Shown: positions 32,817 through 42,779, counted from the stretch's first letter. The stretch: DNA of 64,000 nt from an uncultured Candidatus Thioglobus sp. (GCA_905182815.1 CAJJCX010000002.1:19567-83566), one strand, 5' to 3'. The notes: generated by a model from the letters alone, not told the origin. A program made the numbers and translations.

Positions 32817-33965
32817 TTAATTTGTATTTTCAGTATTGAAGCGTAACTCTAGTTTTCTTGAATAGCGAGACATGGTATATAGTATAGCCCACATAACAAT
32901 TGTAACGAAGACAAAGCCTTCAGTTTCCCTTCCAAGCCAATAAGGATCATTACTTGTTAGGTTAACCATTGCTAGCATATCAAACAGCCCTATTATCAGA
33001 ACTAGTGTCGTATCTTTAAATAGTGATATTGAAGATCCAACTATATTAGGAATAGAAATTTTAAGTGCTTGTGGCAAGATAATTAATACATTTTTTTGGA
33101 AGTAACTTAGTCCTATTGCATCAGCCGCCTCATACTGCCCTCTTGGGATTGCTTGCAGCCCTCCTCTAACAACCTCTGCAAAATATGCAGCTTGGAATAG
33201 AGCAATACCTATAAGGGCTCTTAAGAGTTTATCAAAATAATTTCCTGACTCTAAGAATAATGGAAGCACAAAAGAGGCCATGAAGAGAATTGTGATTAAG
33301 GGAACAGCTCTTATAAACTCAATAAATAGCGTGGAAAATAACTTAATTACTTTAAGGTTTGACTGCCTTCCAAGTGCAAGTAGCACGCCTATTGGAAATG
33401 AAACAATAATGCCAACTGATGCAATAATAAGAGTTAGCAAGAGTCCGCCCCATTGATCAGTTGAAACTGGCATTAGAATCCCAAAGCCACCTGCAATTAA
33501 TACGTAAGAAACTAGAGGGTATAGAATAATTAGTGATAATGTAACTCTATTCTTATGCTTATAGTGCTTTACCAATGGTACGATAACAAAAAGAAGCGCT
33601 GTTAATCCAAATACAATATTAGGTCTCCAGGTCTCTGTGCGAGGATAGAAGCCATAGGTATACATATATAACTTTTCATAGATATATGGCCAGCATGCGC
33701 CTTCACGACCACAATTCTGATTTGTTGCCATGGCTTCACTAAACTTGATATCAAAACCAAAAAGATTTACAGTACCAAAGCTAAAGCTTGCATTAAATAT
33801 CATCCAATCCAGTAAGGGAGGAATCATGATATACAGCAAATAGAGTGAGGCAAGTGTAAGGGCGCTATTAATCCAAGATGAGAAAAGGTTAGTCCTGAGC
33901 CATAAAACTGCCCCAATTTGAGAAATTGGTGGCTTCCTGGTTGATTGCTGATCAAATACTGACAT
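32817..33965 (-). CDS. aapM: General L-amino-acid ABC transporter, permease AapM
   Basis: Inner-membrane permease of 382 residues. It has an N-terminal extension with several helices and a periplasmic loop (about residues 60-120), typical of AapM/BztC, followed by the HisM-type permease core with the coupling motif EVVRGGLQAIPRGQYEAADA. It pairs with AapQ and is preceded by it with a 2-base gap. Confidence 0.93.
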   Translation of the reverse strand: MSVFDQQSTRKPPISQIGAVLWLRTNLFSSWINSALTLASLYLLYIMIPPLLDWMIFNASFSFGTVNLFGFDIKFSEAMATNQNCGREGACWPYIYEKLYMYTYGFYPRTETWRPNIVFGLTALLFVIVPLVKHYKHKNRVTLSLIILYPLVSYVLIAGGFGILMPVSTDQWGGLLLTLIIASVGIIVSFPIGVLLALGRQSNLKVIKLFSTLFIEFIRAVPLITILFMASFVLPLFLESGNYFDKLLRALIGIALFQAAYFAEVVRGGLQAIPRGQYEAADAIGLSYFQKNVLIILPQALKISIPNIVGSSISLFKDTTLVLIIGLFDMLAMVNLTSNDPYWLGRETEGFVFVTIVMWAILYTMSRYSRKLELRFNTENTN

Positions 33966-33967
33966 AA

Positions 33968-35198
33968 TTATCTTCCTTGGATTTCCATTTTTTTATTGAC
34001 ATAATTAAGCAATAAAGAAATAAACAGCGAAATTACTAGATAAACCAACATCGCCATAGCTAAAATTTCAACTGCTTGACCAACCTGGTTTAGGACGGTG
34101 CCTCCAAATGTACTCATTAATTCTGGGTAGCCAATTACTGTGGCTAATGAAGAGTTCTTTGTTAAATTTAGGTATTGATTAATGGTGGGTGGAATTGCCA
34201 CTCTTAATGCTTGCGGCAAAACAATCAGCTTAAGAGACTGAACTGGCGATAAGCCTATTGCAGCAGCAGCCTCCTTTTGGCCTTTATCAACTGCCTCTAT
34301 TCCAGATCTTATTGCTTCAGCAATATAAGTTGCAGTGTAGACGCTCAATGCAAAAGTTAATGCTAAAAATTCTGGAACAACAGCCATGCCACCTTTCAGA
34401 TTAAATTTTCCTAGAACTGCATAATCAAATTGAAGTGGTGAGCCAACTAAAAAGATAAACCATTACCGGTAAGCCAACTATTAAACCAAGAGTGTACATC
34501 CAAGTACTGGTATGTGTTCCTGTAAGCTCATGTCTCTTCTTATAAAATTTTTTAATAAAATAAGCAGCAATGATTCCAATAATGAATGCTAAGGCAACAA
34601 ATATAAAGCCATCTTCGGCAATTGGTTTTGGAAGGTATAAGCCTCGCTGATTAAGGAAGGCAATATCAAAAAATGCCAAGCTTTGTTTAGGGTGAGGAAA
34701 AACATTAATAAATAGGTTGTACCAAAAAAGAATTTGTAACAGAATGGGTATATTTCTAAAGAGCTCAATATAGCCCCCCGCAAGTTTTGCAATTAGATAG
34801 TTATTAGAAAGCCTTGCAATACCAATTAACAGCCCAATTAGTGTAGATAGAATTATGCCAATAAAGGCAACAACTAGGGTATTTACAAGTCCTACATAAA
34901 AAACAGTTAAATTTGAAGATTCTGGAGTGTAGTCAACTACAATATTACCAAGGAAAGGCAAGATATCAAAACCTGCCCTATTATTAAGAAAAGAAAACCC
35001 TGTTTGTATTCCTCTCGCTTCAATATTTTCAAAGAGGTTTCCTATTGCCGTATAAAAGAGTCCTACTACTAAAACAAATGTAATTACCTGGAAGAAAAAA
35101 GCTCTTGCCTCATTGTTATAAAGTAAATCACGAAAGTTTGATCCTCTGTGTTTAGATTTACCAAGGGAGTCGAGAATAAGTTTTTTCATATAGAGCAA
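33968..35198 (-). CDS. aapQ: General L-amino-acid ABC transporter, permease AapQ (one frameshift)
   Basis: Inner-membrane permease with the Aap-type N-terminal extension. The first 250 or so residues read in one frame to about 34,450; the remainder continues in another as FLVGSPLQFDYAVLGKFNL, then GGMAVVPEFLALTFALSVYT and the coupling motif EAIRSGIEAVDKGQKEAAAA. The break lies in a T-run (on the minus strand), typical of a homopolymer error. Joined length is about 409 residues, as expected for AapQ. Confidence 0.92.
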
Positions 35199-35253
35199 TA
35201 AATATTAATTGAGAAATTTTACTAAAAAACGAGCTTTGAATTAAGAAAAAAAG

Positions 35254-35290
35254 TAAAAAAAAACCAGCCTGCTAAAGTATAGCAGGCTGG
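35254..35290 (-). terminator. Strong hairpin terminator between aapJ and aapQ
   Basis: A perfect 11-bp stem, CCAGCCTGCTA / TAGCAGGCTGG, with a 5-base loop, followed on the minus strand by nine Ts. It follows the binding-protein gene and precedes the permeases, so it would let most transcripts stop after aapJ and give excess binding protein over membrane components. Confidence 0.9.
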
Positions 35291-35314
35291 CTTAAGTTCT
35301 ATCTAGATAATTGC

Positions 35315-36323
35315 TTATCTAAATGGAGGTGAGTAAAGGATACCACCTTGTGACCATAGTGCATTAACACCACGAGCAATACCAATTGGAGTATCAACAC
35401 CAATGTTGCGCTCAAAGCTTTCAGAGTAGTTACCTACTTGCTTAATGATCTGGTAAGTCCAGTCTGGAGTCAAACCAACGTACTCATGAGTGCTTCCAGA
35501 ACGACCCATTAAGCGCTCGCGCTCAGGGTTATTTGAAACCATATCAACAGTAGCACTAGTAACACCAATCTCTTCAGCAGTGATCATAGCGTTAAGAGAC
35601 CATCTTACGATGTTAAACCACTGATCGTCACCTTGACGAACAACAGGGCCTAAAGGCTCTTTAGAAATGATTTCTGGAAGTACAACGTGCTCAGAAGGAT
35701 CGTTCGCACCAGCACGCATTGAATATAATCCAGATGCGTCAGTTGTTAGAACGTCACAACGACCAGCAGTCATAGTTAGTTAGAGTTTGTGCATTCGTGT
35801 CTGAAACAACAGAGTTGTAATCGATACCGTTTGCTTTACCCCAGTCAGCTAAGTTTAATTCAGTAGTTGTACCTGCTTGAATACAAATCGCAGCTCCACT
35901 TAATTCCATAGCACTAGAAACACCTAGAGAAGACTTAACCATAAAGCCTTGTCCATCATAGTAGTTAACACCAGCAAAGTTAAGACCTAGTGAAGCGTCA
36001 CGAGTAATTGTCCAAGTAGTGTTTCTAGACAACATATCGATCTCACCAGACTGAAGTGCAGTGAATCTTTCTTTAGCAGTTAGTGGTACAAATTTAACTT
36101 TAGTTGCATCGCCAAGCGTTGCAGCAGCAACAGCACGACAAACATCAACGTCAACACCTGTCCAAGTACCTGAAGAGTCAGCTGAAGAGAATCCCGCAAG
36201 ACCTTTAGATACGCCACAAGAAACGTGGCCTTTAGCTTGAACGTCGCTTAATGTAGAAGCTTGTACACCAAGTGCACCAACAACTAACAACGAAGCAGCA
36301 GTCAATTTTAGTAATTGTTTCAT
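35315..36323 (-). CDS. aapJ: General L-amino-acid ABC transporter, binding protein AapJ (one frameshift)
   Basis: Periplasmic solute-binding protein. The ATG at 36,323 has a strong AAGGAG site and a clear signal peptide (MKQLLKLTAASLLVVGALG, cleavage near VQAS). The mature part has GHVSCGVSKGLAGFSSAD and GVDVDVCRAVAAATLGD. The frame shifts near 35,768, where one base seems inserted; the rest continues GRCDVLTTDASGLYSMR to a C-terminus ending ILYSPPFR. Open frame upstream of 36,323 is not used. Length about 335 residues, standard for AapJ. Confidence 0.93.
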
Positions 36324-36347
36324 ATATATCTCCTTAATGAGTTTCAA

Positions 36348-36356
36348 AGTATAACA
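36348..36356 (-). promoter_or_regulatory. Possible extended -10 promoter for aapJ
   Basis: On the minus strand TGTTATACT gives a TGn extension plus a TATACT -10 box, about 25 bases upstream of the aapJ ATG. No good -35 hexamer is visible at the right spacing, which is acceptable for extended -10 promoters. Moderate to low confidence. Confidence 0.4.
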
Positions 36357-36698
36357 ATCCATCACAATTGCGTGAGGATTAAAGAATTTTATCACTACTA
36401 AGCAACACAATGCTAGTTATTTTTAAAATCAATTTACGTCTCTAAGGCTAATGATATAGGGATATTTCAAAAAATTTTATTCAATAATATGTAGAAATAC
36501 TATTAAAAAATTAGTGAATTTAATTCAACTTTTATAGACCATCTTAAGGTTTATTCTTTAATGAAATTGATTCTGAATCAATAATTATAACTTTAAAGTA
36601 GTAATTTTATAATTTTTAATTTCTGTATATAAAACAGTGGCTTAAGTACTTTTTAGTTAATAAATACATTTGTTTTTAATACTTTTATTTATGAACTA
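36357..36698. other. Divergent intergenic region aapJ / nadE
   Basis: AT-rich, with no ORF or RNA gene that I can support. It contains an 8-bp-arm palindrome ATTGATTC-T-GAATCAAT at 36,566-36,582, which could be an operator for either direction. Promoters for both divergent genes should lie in or next to this region. Confidence 0.4.
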
Positions 36699-36734
36699 TA
36701 GTTATTTTATAACTGTAGTGGTATAAAATAACTA
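36699..36734. promoter_or_regulatory. Perfect 13-bp inverted repeat upstream of the XRE-nadE gene
   Basis: Arms TAGTTATTTTATA (36,699-36,711) and TATAAAATAACTA (36,722-36,734) are exact reverse complements with a 10-base spacer, centred about 44 bases before the GTG start. The right arm overlaps a possible -10 box (TATAAAAT). Because the first domain of the downstream gene is a helix-turn-helix, this is a good candidate autoregulatory operator. That link is inference. Confidence 0.55.
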
Positions 36735-36760
36735 ATATATACTTTAACTAACGAATCATA

Positions 36761-38636
36761 GTGAATAAAAAAACAACTGAATACCTTGCTCTAGTGCGTG
36801 AGAAAACTGGTTTTTCTGATTATAAAATTGCTAAGGAGTATGATATAAATCAATCTAACCTTAGTAAATATAGCTCTGGTAAGGCCGCTCTTAGTGAGAC
36901 GCACGCCTGGTTATTTGCTAATATCCTTGAATTAGATCCATCTGAAGTGGTTGCAAATACTAAGTATGAACATGCAATAAATACTGGAAATAATTTGAAG
37001 GCTATATTTTGGCAGGAACAGCTTAATAAGATATTTTCTGAATCGGAGTCAATAAAAATCCAAATTGCTCAATTTAACCCTATTGTTGGAGATATTAAGG
37101 CTAATGCCTTAAGAATGTTAGATTTGATTAATGAGGCTCATGAAATTGGAGCGCATTTAATTGTTTTTCCAGAATTAGCAATTACTGGCTACCCTCCGGA
37201 AGATCTTTTATTTAGAGAGGGTTTTATTAATCAAGTTAACGAAGAAATTAATAGTTTATGCAATCTAGTGCCTTCAGCTATAACTATTCTATTTGGTGCG
37301 CCAAGCCAATCAAATGAGTCTCTTTTTAATAGTGCTTTTTGCATTCAAAATAATCGAGTAATTCATGTTTACAATAAGCAAGAATTACCAAACTATGGCG
37401 TTTTTGATGAAAAGCGCTACTTTGCTTCTGGTGACGAGTCATTTATATTTGAATGTCAGCAAACTAAAGTTGGCGTTTTAATTTGTGAAGATCAATGGAT
37501 TGACGGTCCAATTGATAGGCTATGTCAATCTAATGTTGATGTAGTGGTGTCTCTTAATGCATCACCCTTTCAATTAAATAAACAAAATGAGCGTATAGAT
37601 ATTTGCAAACGTTATGCGCTGAAGTTTGATCTTTCATTTATCTACGTGAACATGGTTGGAGGACAAGATGAAGTTGTTTTTGATGGCAACTCTTTTGTCA
37701 TAAGTAATCTTGGAGAGCTTACTCTTCAGCTACCAGCATTTAAAGAGATGTCGTTACTTCATAATAGTACTAATTATTTGCCTTCAGTTTTAAGTGAGGA
37801 GGAGTCAATATATTCTGCACTTGTTTTAGCAACGAGGGATTATATTCAAAAAAACTCCTTTGGAGGAGCTTTAATTGGCCTGTCTGGTGGTATTGATTCA
37901 GCTTTAACTCTTGCAGTTGCAGCTGACGCTATTGGTCCTGAGAATGTTCATGCAGTGATGATGCCCTACCAATTTACTTCTGATATGAGTCTTGAGGACT
38001 CTGAACTTCAGGCGCAAGCTCAGGGAGTGCAGTTCTCAAATATTGATATTCACTCGATGGTTGATTCTTTTAATTTTTCTCTTAATGATTTTTTTGAAAA
38101 TACTTCTCCAGATTCGACTGAAGAAAACATTCAATCTCGTGTTCGAGGTACGCTTCTAATGGCGCTTTCAAACAAATATCATAAAATTGTTCTTGCAACT
38201 GGCAATAAATCAGAGATGGCAGTTGGCTATGCGACCTTATATGGCGATATGTGTGGTGGTTTTGCTCCACTTAAAGATATTCCCAAAACAATGGTATACA
38301 GGCTTTCTAGATATAGAAACACAATTTCTCCAGTTATTCCTGATCGCGTTATAACAAGGCCTCCTTCTGCTGAGCTTGGCTCCTAATCAAGTTGATCAAG
38401 ATACACTGCCTTCTTATGACGTTTTAGACGATATTTTAAAGAGATTTGTTGAATTAAAGCATTCTGTAGCTCAAATTACTGAGCAAGGGCATAGTCTTGA
38501 GGTTGTTAATAAGGTTACTTCTATGATCCTTAGAAACGAATACAAGAGGCGTCAATCTGCTCCTGGGCCTAAGATAAGTGGCAATGCATTTGGTAAAGAA
38601 AGAAGGTATCCAATGACATCAAAGTTTAAGCCTTAA
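36761..38636 (+). CDS. nadE: NAD+ synthetase (glutamine-hydrolysing) with N-terminal XRE-like HTH domain; one frameshift
   Basis: Amidates NaAD to NAD+ with ammonia from glutamine. From residue 97 on it is a standard NadE: amidase domain with the Glu in FPELAITGYPPED, Lys in NKQELPNYGVFDE and Cys in LICEDQW, then the synthetase PP-loop GLSGGIDSALTLA. A one-base insertion near 38,375 (GAGCTTGGCTCC) breaks the frame before APNQVDQDTLPSYDVLDDIL; the end is at 38,636. Residues 1-95 (TEYLALVREKTGFSDYKIAK, YDINQSNLSKYSSGKAAL) look like a DUF3693/XRE-type helix-turn-helix. No ATG or GTG separates the two parts close to the NadE domain; only a TTG at 36,995 could serve. Start GTG 36,761 has no strong ribosome-binding site. 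Confidence 0.88.
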
Positions 38637-38640
38637 TTTT

Positions 38641-39933
38641 CTAATTCTCAAAAACCTTTAAAAGTCCTGCTGCCTTGTGTTTTGTTTCAGCTAATTCTTT
38701 TTCAGGTATTGAGTCATATACTATTCCAGCTCCTGCTCTAAAACTTAAAGCATCTCCTTCGTGGATGAAGCTACGAATAAGGATGTTGAAATCCATCTTG
38801 CCGTTTTGGCTTATATACCCAACTGATCCTGTATAGGCCTCTCTCGGCATCTGCTCTAGTTCATTAATGATCTCCATGCAGCGCACCTTTGGACACCCTG
38901 TAATAGTTCCTCCTGGAAATAGAGCTCTAACAATGCCTTTAATGCCAATATTATCACGAAGTTTTCCTTTTATATTAGAGACAATATGATGAACAAATGG
39001 ATAGGTCTCTAGAGTCATTATTTCGTTAACAAAAACGCTGCCATACTCACACACCCTTCCCATGTCATTTCTCTCTAAATCAAGAAGCATTACATGCTCA
39101 GCAATTTCTTTAGGGTGATTTATTAGGTTATCTTTTTGAGTTTTATCTAAATCACCCTTTCCCCTGGGATGAGTTCCTGCAATAGGTCTTGTCTCAAGAG
39201 TTTTGTCATTCACACTAAAAAGCCTTTCTGGAGAAGAGGAGATTATGCTGAAATTTTCATATTGAATTAGAGCAGAAAAAGGCGCTGGATTAGCCTTTTT
39301 TAGAGCATTATAGATTATTGCTGAATCTGTAGTTTCTGTTAGTTGATATTGCCATTTTCTTGACAGGTTAACCTGAAAGACATCACCTGCAATAATATAA
39401 TCTAAGCTACTTTTAACGCCATCAATAAATTTACTTTCAACCTCTTCAGATTGACTGCCTTTGATTCTTTGTGTTGGAGTTTTATCAAGGAGCTTAATAT
39501 CAGATAATATTGAATTAATACGGGATTGGTTATTATCTTGATCAATAATGAAAGTTTTGTCTAGTTTGTGGTCTACAATTATTGCTGATGGTACTTGAAC
39601 TGCGTAAGCTATTGGTAGTTTTGATTTATGTAATTTAGAGGCTAAAGTTGACTCAATCTGGCCTATCAGCTCATATGAGAGATAAACAAACCATCCTCCA
39701 ATAAAGGGGAGGTCAGAATCTAACATAGTTGATTTACTTTTGTCTTGAAGTTCTTTTAAAAAATCAAAGTCAGAAAAATCCTTAAGAACAATATTCTCAC
39801 CAGGGAATGCAAACAATATTGAGTATCTGTTGTTTTCGTTGTGGTTAACGCTTTCAAGTAAGAAAGGGTAGCGGCCTTTATTGAGATAACAAAAAGAAGT
39901 TAAATCTACTTTTTGTATTTCTAATATTTCCAC
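38641..39933 (-). CDS. pabB: Aminodeoxychorismate synthase component I
   Basis: Chorismate-binding enzyme (430 residues) making aminodeoxychorismate for folate. The C-terminal domain has PIAGTHPRGKG, ERNDMGRVCEYGSV and FPGGTITGCPKVRCMEII; the N-terminal domain (RYPFLLES, ILFAFPG, GGWFVYLSYELIGQIE) resembles PabB rather than TrpE. The PIAGT motif has Ala where classical PabB has Lys, so anthranilate synthase is a weaker alternative; length and N-terminus favour PabB. It converges on nadE with a 4-base gap and follows cpoB by 4 bases. Confidence 0.85.
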   Translation of the reverse strand: MEILEIQKVDLTSFCYLNKGRYPFLLESVNHNENNRYSILFAFPGENIVLKDFSDFDFLKELQDKSKSTMLDSDLPFIGGWFVYLSYELIGQIESTLASKLHKSKLPIAYAVQVPSAIIVDHKLDKTFIIDQDNNQSRINSILSDIKLLDKTPTQRIKGSQSEEVESKFIDGVKSSLDYIIAGDVFQVNLSRKWQYQLTETTDSAIIYNALKKANPAPFSALIQYENFSIISSSPERLFSVNDKTLETRPIAGTHPRGKGDLDKTQKDNLINHPKEIAEHVMLLDLERNDMGRVCEYGSVFVNEIMTLETYPFVHHIVSNIKGKLRDNIGIKGIVRALFPGGTITGCPKVRCMEIINELEQMPREAYTGSVGYISQNGKMDFNILIRSFIHEGDALSFRAGAGIVYDSIPEKELAETKHKAAGLLKVFEN

Positions 39934-39937
39934 TAAA

Positions 39938-40594
39938 TTAAAGGTCTAAAAGTAATTGATTTGCTTTATCAATCAAAGGGTGAACAGGATATTGCTTAAT
40001 CATATCTATTAACAACAACTTAGCCGCACTTACTTCATTTAGCTTATCCAAGACCCTTGCCAATTCAAACATTGAGTCAGCAAATTTTAAGTGTTCTTGA
40101 TTGTTAGACTGATAATCTAAAAATGAATCTTTGGCTTTTAAATATTTCTCACTTTCAAAATAAGCTCTTGCAAGCCACAACTTTGAATCTTTTAGATTTG
40201 ATGAATTAGGAGAGCTTTTTGCAAAGCTTATAAATAGAGTAATTGCTTTCTCATAATTCCCAAGAAGAAATTCATTTTTCCCATCTGAATAAAGCTTTTC
40301 AGCGCTGTTAGACTGAATTTTTTTAGTTGATTTTTTTTCTTGTTTAGTATTAGAGAGATTTAATTCAATGATTTGACGAAGTTCTGCAATCTTGGCAGAG
40401 CTGATTCTTTGCTCTTCTTTGATCAGTTCGATCTCATCTTTTAATGAAAGGATTTCATTATTTAGGGATTTAACTTCTTTGTTGATTTTTAAGATTGCAA
40501 GGTCTAAATCAAGGCCTTCGTTAGCATAAACCCCATGCTGAAATAACATAGGGTTTATGAAAAGTATAAATATAAGAATATTCTTTTTCATCAA
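39938..40594 (-). CDS. cpoB: Cell-division coordinator CpoB (YbgF, Tol-Pal associated)
   Basis: Periplasmic protein of 218 residues: signal peptide (residues 1-24, ending VYANEG), a coiled coil (about 35-75), a polar linker, then TPR repeats from about residue 98 (AEKLYSDGKNEFLLGNYEKA). It coordinates peptidoglycan synthesis with outer-membrane constriction. It follows pal as in the standard tol-pal cluster, but the next gene is pabB. Frame intact. Confidence 0.92.
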   Translation of the reverse strand: MMKKNILIFILFINPMLFQHGVYANEGLDLDLAILKINKEVKSLNNEILSLKDEIELIKEEQRISSAKIAELRQIIELNLSNTKQEKKSTKKIQSNSAEKLYSDGKNEFLLGNYEKAITLFISFAKSSPNSSNLKDSKLWLARAYFESEKYLKAKDSFLDYQSNNQEHLKFADSMFELARVLDKLNEVSAAKLLLIDMIKQYPVHPLIDKANQLLLDL

Positions 40595-40640
40595 GCGACA
40601 AAAACTATTTACTTAAAAAAGATTTGAGAAAACTTTACCT

Positions 40641-41489
40641 CTAGTAGTAAGAGAATTCTACTCTTCGGTTCTCTTCCCACGCCATTTCATTGCTTCCAAC
40701 TAGAATTGGAGACTCTTCACCATAGCTTACAACTAAAATTCTGTCATCAAGGTTATAAAGGCTTAAGACCTCTTTTACACTTAAGGCACGATTTTCACCA
40801 AGTGCTAGGTTATATTCACGGGTTCCACGCTCATCTGCATGCCCTTCTAATCTCAAGCTTAGTGAAGGATTGTCTTGCATAAAGTTAGCATGCTCAATAA
40901 TCTTTCTTGTAGATACTTCATCTATCTCAGTATCGTCATAATCAAAATACAGAATAAAAGAGTCACTAGAGTTTTTGAAATTTTCAATAATTGCTAACAT
41001 CGCTGCTGCATCATCCATTAACGCCTGAATAAGCTCATCTCTATTAGCTAAATTTCCATCTGCATCAAGAACAATCAAGTCACCCATACCTTTAGAATTG
41101 ATCATTTCGATAAGTGCATCATCAGATAGTGATTCAAGTTCTGCCGTCTTTCCATCAAGCAAATCTCCACTTTCAACAATAGCGTTTATGATTTGATCTC
41201 TATTTTGAAGGTTACCATCTGCATCAAGAACTATAAGATCTCCCAATCCCTTCTCTTTAGCGATAGCAATTAACTCATCATTAGATAATTGCTCAAGCTC
41301 ATCAATTGTAAATCCACCATCTTCATCCATTGCAACTAGCGTTGCATCACCACCAAGATCTGCTTGCTCAGTTGCAGCATCACTTGGGTTAATTAAATCA
41401 AGAAACTTATCACCCAGTTCAGAAATACTATTAGCACCACAAGAGCTTAAAAAGATAACACTTGATAAAAGTAGAATTTTTTTTGACAT
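40641..41489 (-). CDS. pal: Peptidoglycan-associated lipoprotein Pal with duplicated insert
   Basis: Outer-membrane lipoprotein that ties the membrane to peptidoglycan in the Tol-Pal system. Signal peptide and lipobox LSSC (lipidated Cys17); the C-terminal OmpA-like domain (about residues 176-282) has LRLEGHADERGTREYNLALG and ENRRVEFSYY. At 282 residues it is about 110 longer than a usual Pal: residues 65-157 hold two copies of a 41-residue unit. The region between is acidic. It lies between tolB and cpoB in normal order. Confidence 0.94.
   Translation of the reverse strand: MSKKILLLSSVIFLSSCGANSISELGDKFLDLINPSDAATEQADLGGDATLVAMDEDGGFTIDELEQLSNDELIAIAKEKGLGDLIVLDADGNLQNRDQIINAIVESGDLLDGKTAELESLSDDALIEMINSKGMGDLIVLDADGNLANRDELIQALMDDAAAMLAIIENFKNSSDSFILYFDYDDTEIDEVSTRKIIEHANFMQDNPSLSLRLEGHADERGTREYNLALGENRALSVKEVLSLYNLDDRILVVSYGEESPILVGSNEMAWEENRRVEFSYY
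41019..41297 (-). repeat. Tandem 41-residue repeat inside pal
   Basis: Copy 1 covers residues 65-105 (41,175-41,297) and copy 2 residues 117-157 (41,019-41,141), 156 bases apart. Each reads LS-D-LI-I---KG-GDLIVLDADGNL-NRD-LI-A-; the 11-residue core GDLIVLDADGN is identical. The pattern of two helices around an extended loop recalls SAP/Rho-N-like helix-extension-helix motifs, but that comparison is only suggestive. Confidence 0.85.
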
Positions 41490-41498
41490 TTTTTTTCC

Positions 41499-42779
41499 TT
41501 AGTTTGAATAATTTGACCAAGTAGGTTCTCTTACTTCGCCGGTTTTTTGCATTAATTCAACAATTTGGTTGTTGTGAAGTGAAATTATAGACAAAATTCC
41601 CTTGTTGTCTCTATTAGTTGAAAAAATAATCATTCCACCGTTTGGAGAAAAGTAAGGAGATTCATCTGATTTATTTCGAGTCATTACCGTTAAGTCTCTA
41701 GATTTGATGTCTAATAAGGCGACCCTGTAGTCTTTATCAACTCTGTGAATGAGTGCCAAATCTTTACCATCAGGTGAAAAAACTGGTTTTGCGTTGTATC
41801 GACCTTCAAAAGTAGCTCGAGATATTTTTCCAGAGTTAAGGTCCTTTATATAAACTTGAACTTGCCCTGTCCTGTTAGAAGTAAACGCAATACTATTACC
41901 ATCTGGTGAAAAGCTAGCTTCTGTATCAATTGATATGTTTTTAGTTAACCTCTTAAGGTTCTTTGATTTAAAGTTATATAAATATATATCTTTATTTCCT
42001 TGTTTGGAAATTGTTAGCGCAATACTATCTCCACTTGGATGGAAAGTAGGTGAGGATGCAATACCATCAAATTTTGGTAACTTAATTGGAATTGTTTTTA
42101 AAAAAGGAGTCATAACAAAAACTTCAGACCTATTATTTTTAAAAGAGACATAAGCAAGTTTTTGCTGATCTTTTGACCAGGCTGGAGATAAAATTGGGTT
42201 TGATTGTCTAACAATTGTTTGAGGGTTTTCTCCATCAGAGTCGGATATTTGAAGCCTATATGTTCTACCACCACTATTATTATCAGTCACAGTAACATAT
42301 GACAGCCTAGTATTAAAAGAGCCTTTTTGTCCAAGAAGGACATAATAAATTTTATCACTTAGGAAATGAGCCATTCTTCTAAAGCCAGAGTTACTAACAG
42401 TAATCTTTTTTTGATATAAGCTTTTTTCAGAAAAGACATCATAAATATAAATATAAATGTTGTAAACCTTTGGGCTTATTTGCTCAACTTTTCCAAAAAC
42501 AACTGCATCTTTTTTATGCTCTTTCCAAAAGTTAAAATCAATTTGATTTGTTACCAATGCGTCAGTACTTAAGGCGCTAAATTGGCCTGATCTATTTAAA
42601 TTATCTCTAATAATTTTAGCGATGTCTACATTTTCTTTTGAATCACCAATTATTTCAAAAGGAGCAATAACTATAGGAAAAGCAGCCTCTTTAGATTTTA
42701 AAATATTTACTTCTAAAAGTGCATTAGCTGAAAATGACAATAATAGGTTGAATAACAAAATAAACTTTAAATATTTCAC
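41499..42779 (-). CDS. tolB: Tol-Pal system beta-propeller protein TolB
   Basis: Periplasmic protein of 426 residues: a signal peptide (about 1-20, ending SANA), the TolB N-terminal domain (about 25-150, FEIIGDSKENVDIAKIIRDN), and a six-bladed propeller with repeats such as ILSPAWSKDQQKLAYVS, ASFSPDGNSIAFTSNRTG and PYFSPNGGMIIFSTNRD. It binds Pal and TolA during envelope constriction. tolQRA are not in the window; instead iscX overlaps its start by 4 bases. Confidence 0.96.
   Translation of the reverse strand: MKYLKFILLFNLLLSFSANALLEVNILKSKEAAFPIVIAPFEIIGDSKENVDIAKIIRDNLNRSGQFSALSTDALVTNQIDFNFWKEHKKDAVVFGKVEQISPKVYNIYIYIYDVFSEKSLYQKKITVSNSGFRRMAHFLSDKIYYVLLGQKGSFNTRLSYVTVTDNNSGGRTYRLQISDSDGENPQTIVRQSNPILSPAWSKDQQKLAYVSFKNNRSEVFVMTPFLKTIPIKLPKFDGIASSPTFHPSGDSIALTISKQGNKDIYLYNFKSKNLKRLTKNISIDTEASFSPDGNSIAFTSNRTGQVQVYIKDLNSGKISRATFEGRYNAKPVFSPDGKDLALIHRVDKDYRVALLDIKSRDLTVMTRNKSDESPYFSPNGGMIIFSTNRDNKGILSIISLHNNQIVELMQKTGEVREPTWSNYSN

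Noticed and set aside
37045..37054. GGAG followed by ATA as a separate start for nadE
   Set aside because: The spacing to ATA is only 3 bases and ATA is not a normal start codon, so I kept the fused reading and recorded the alternative.
38641..39933. Anthranilate synthase component I (trpE)
   Set aside because: The PIAGT motif would allow it, but the N-terminal domain and 430-residue length fit PabB better, and no trp genes are nearby.
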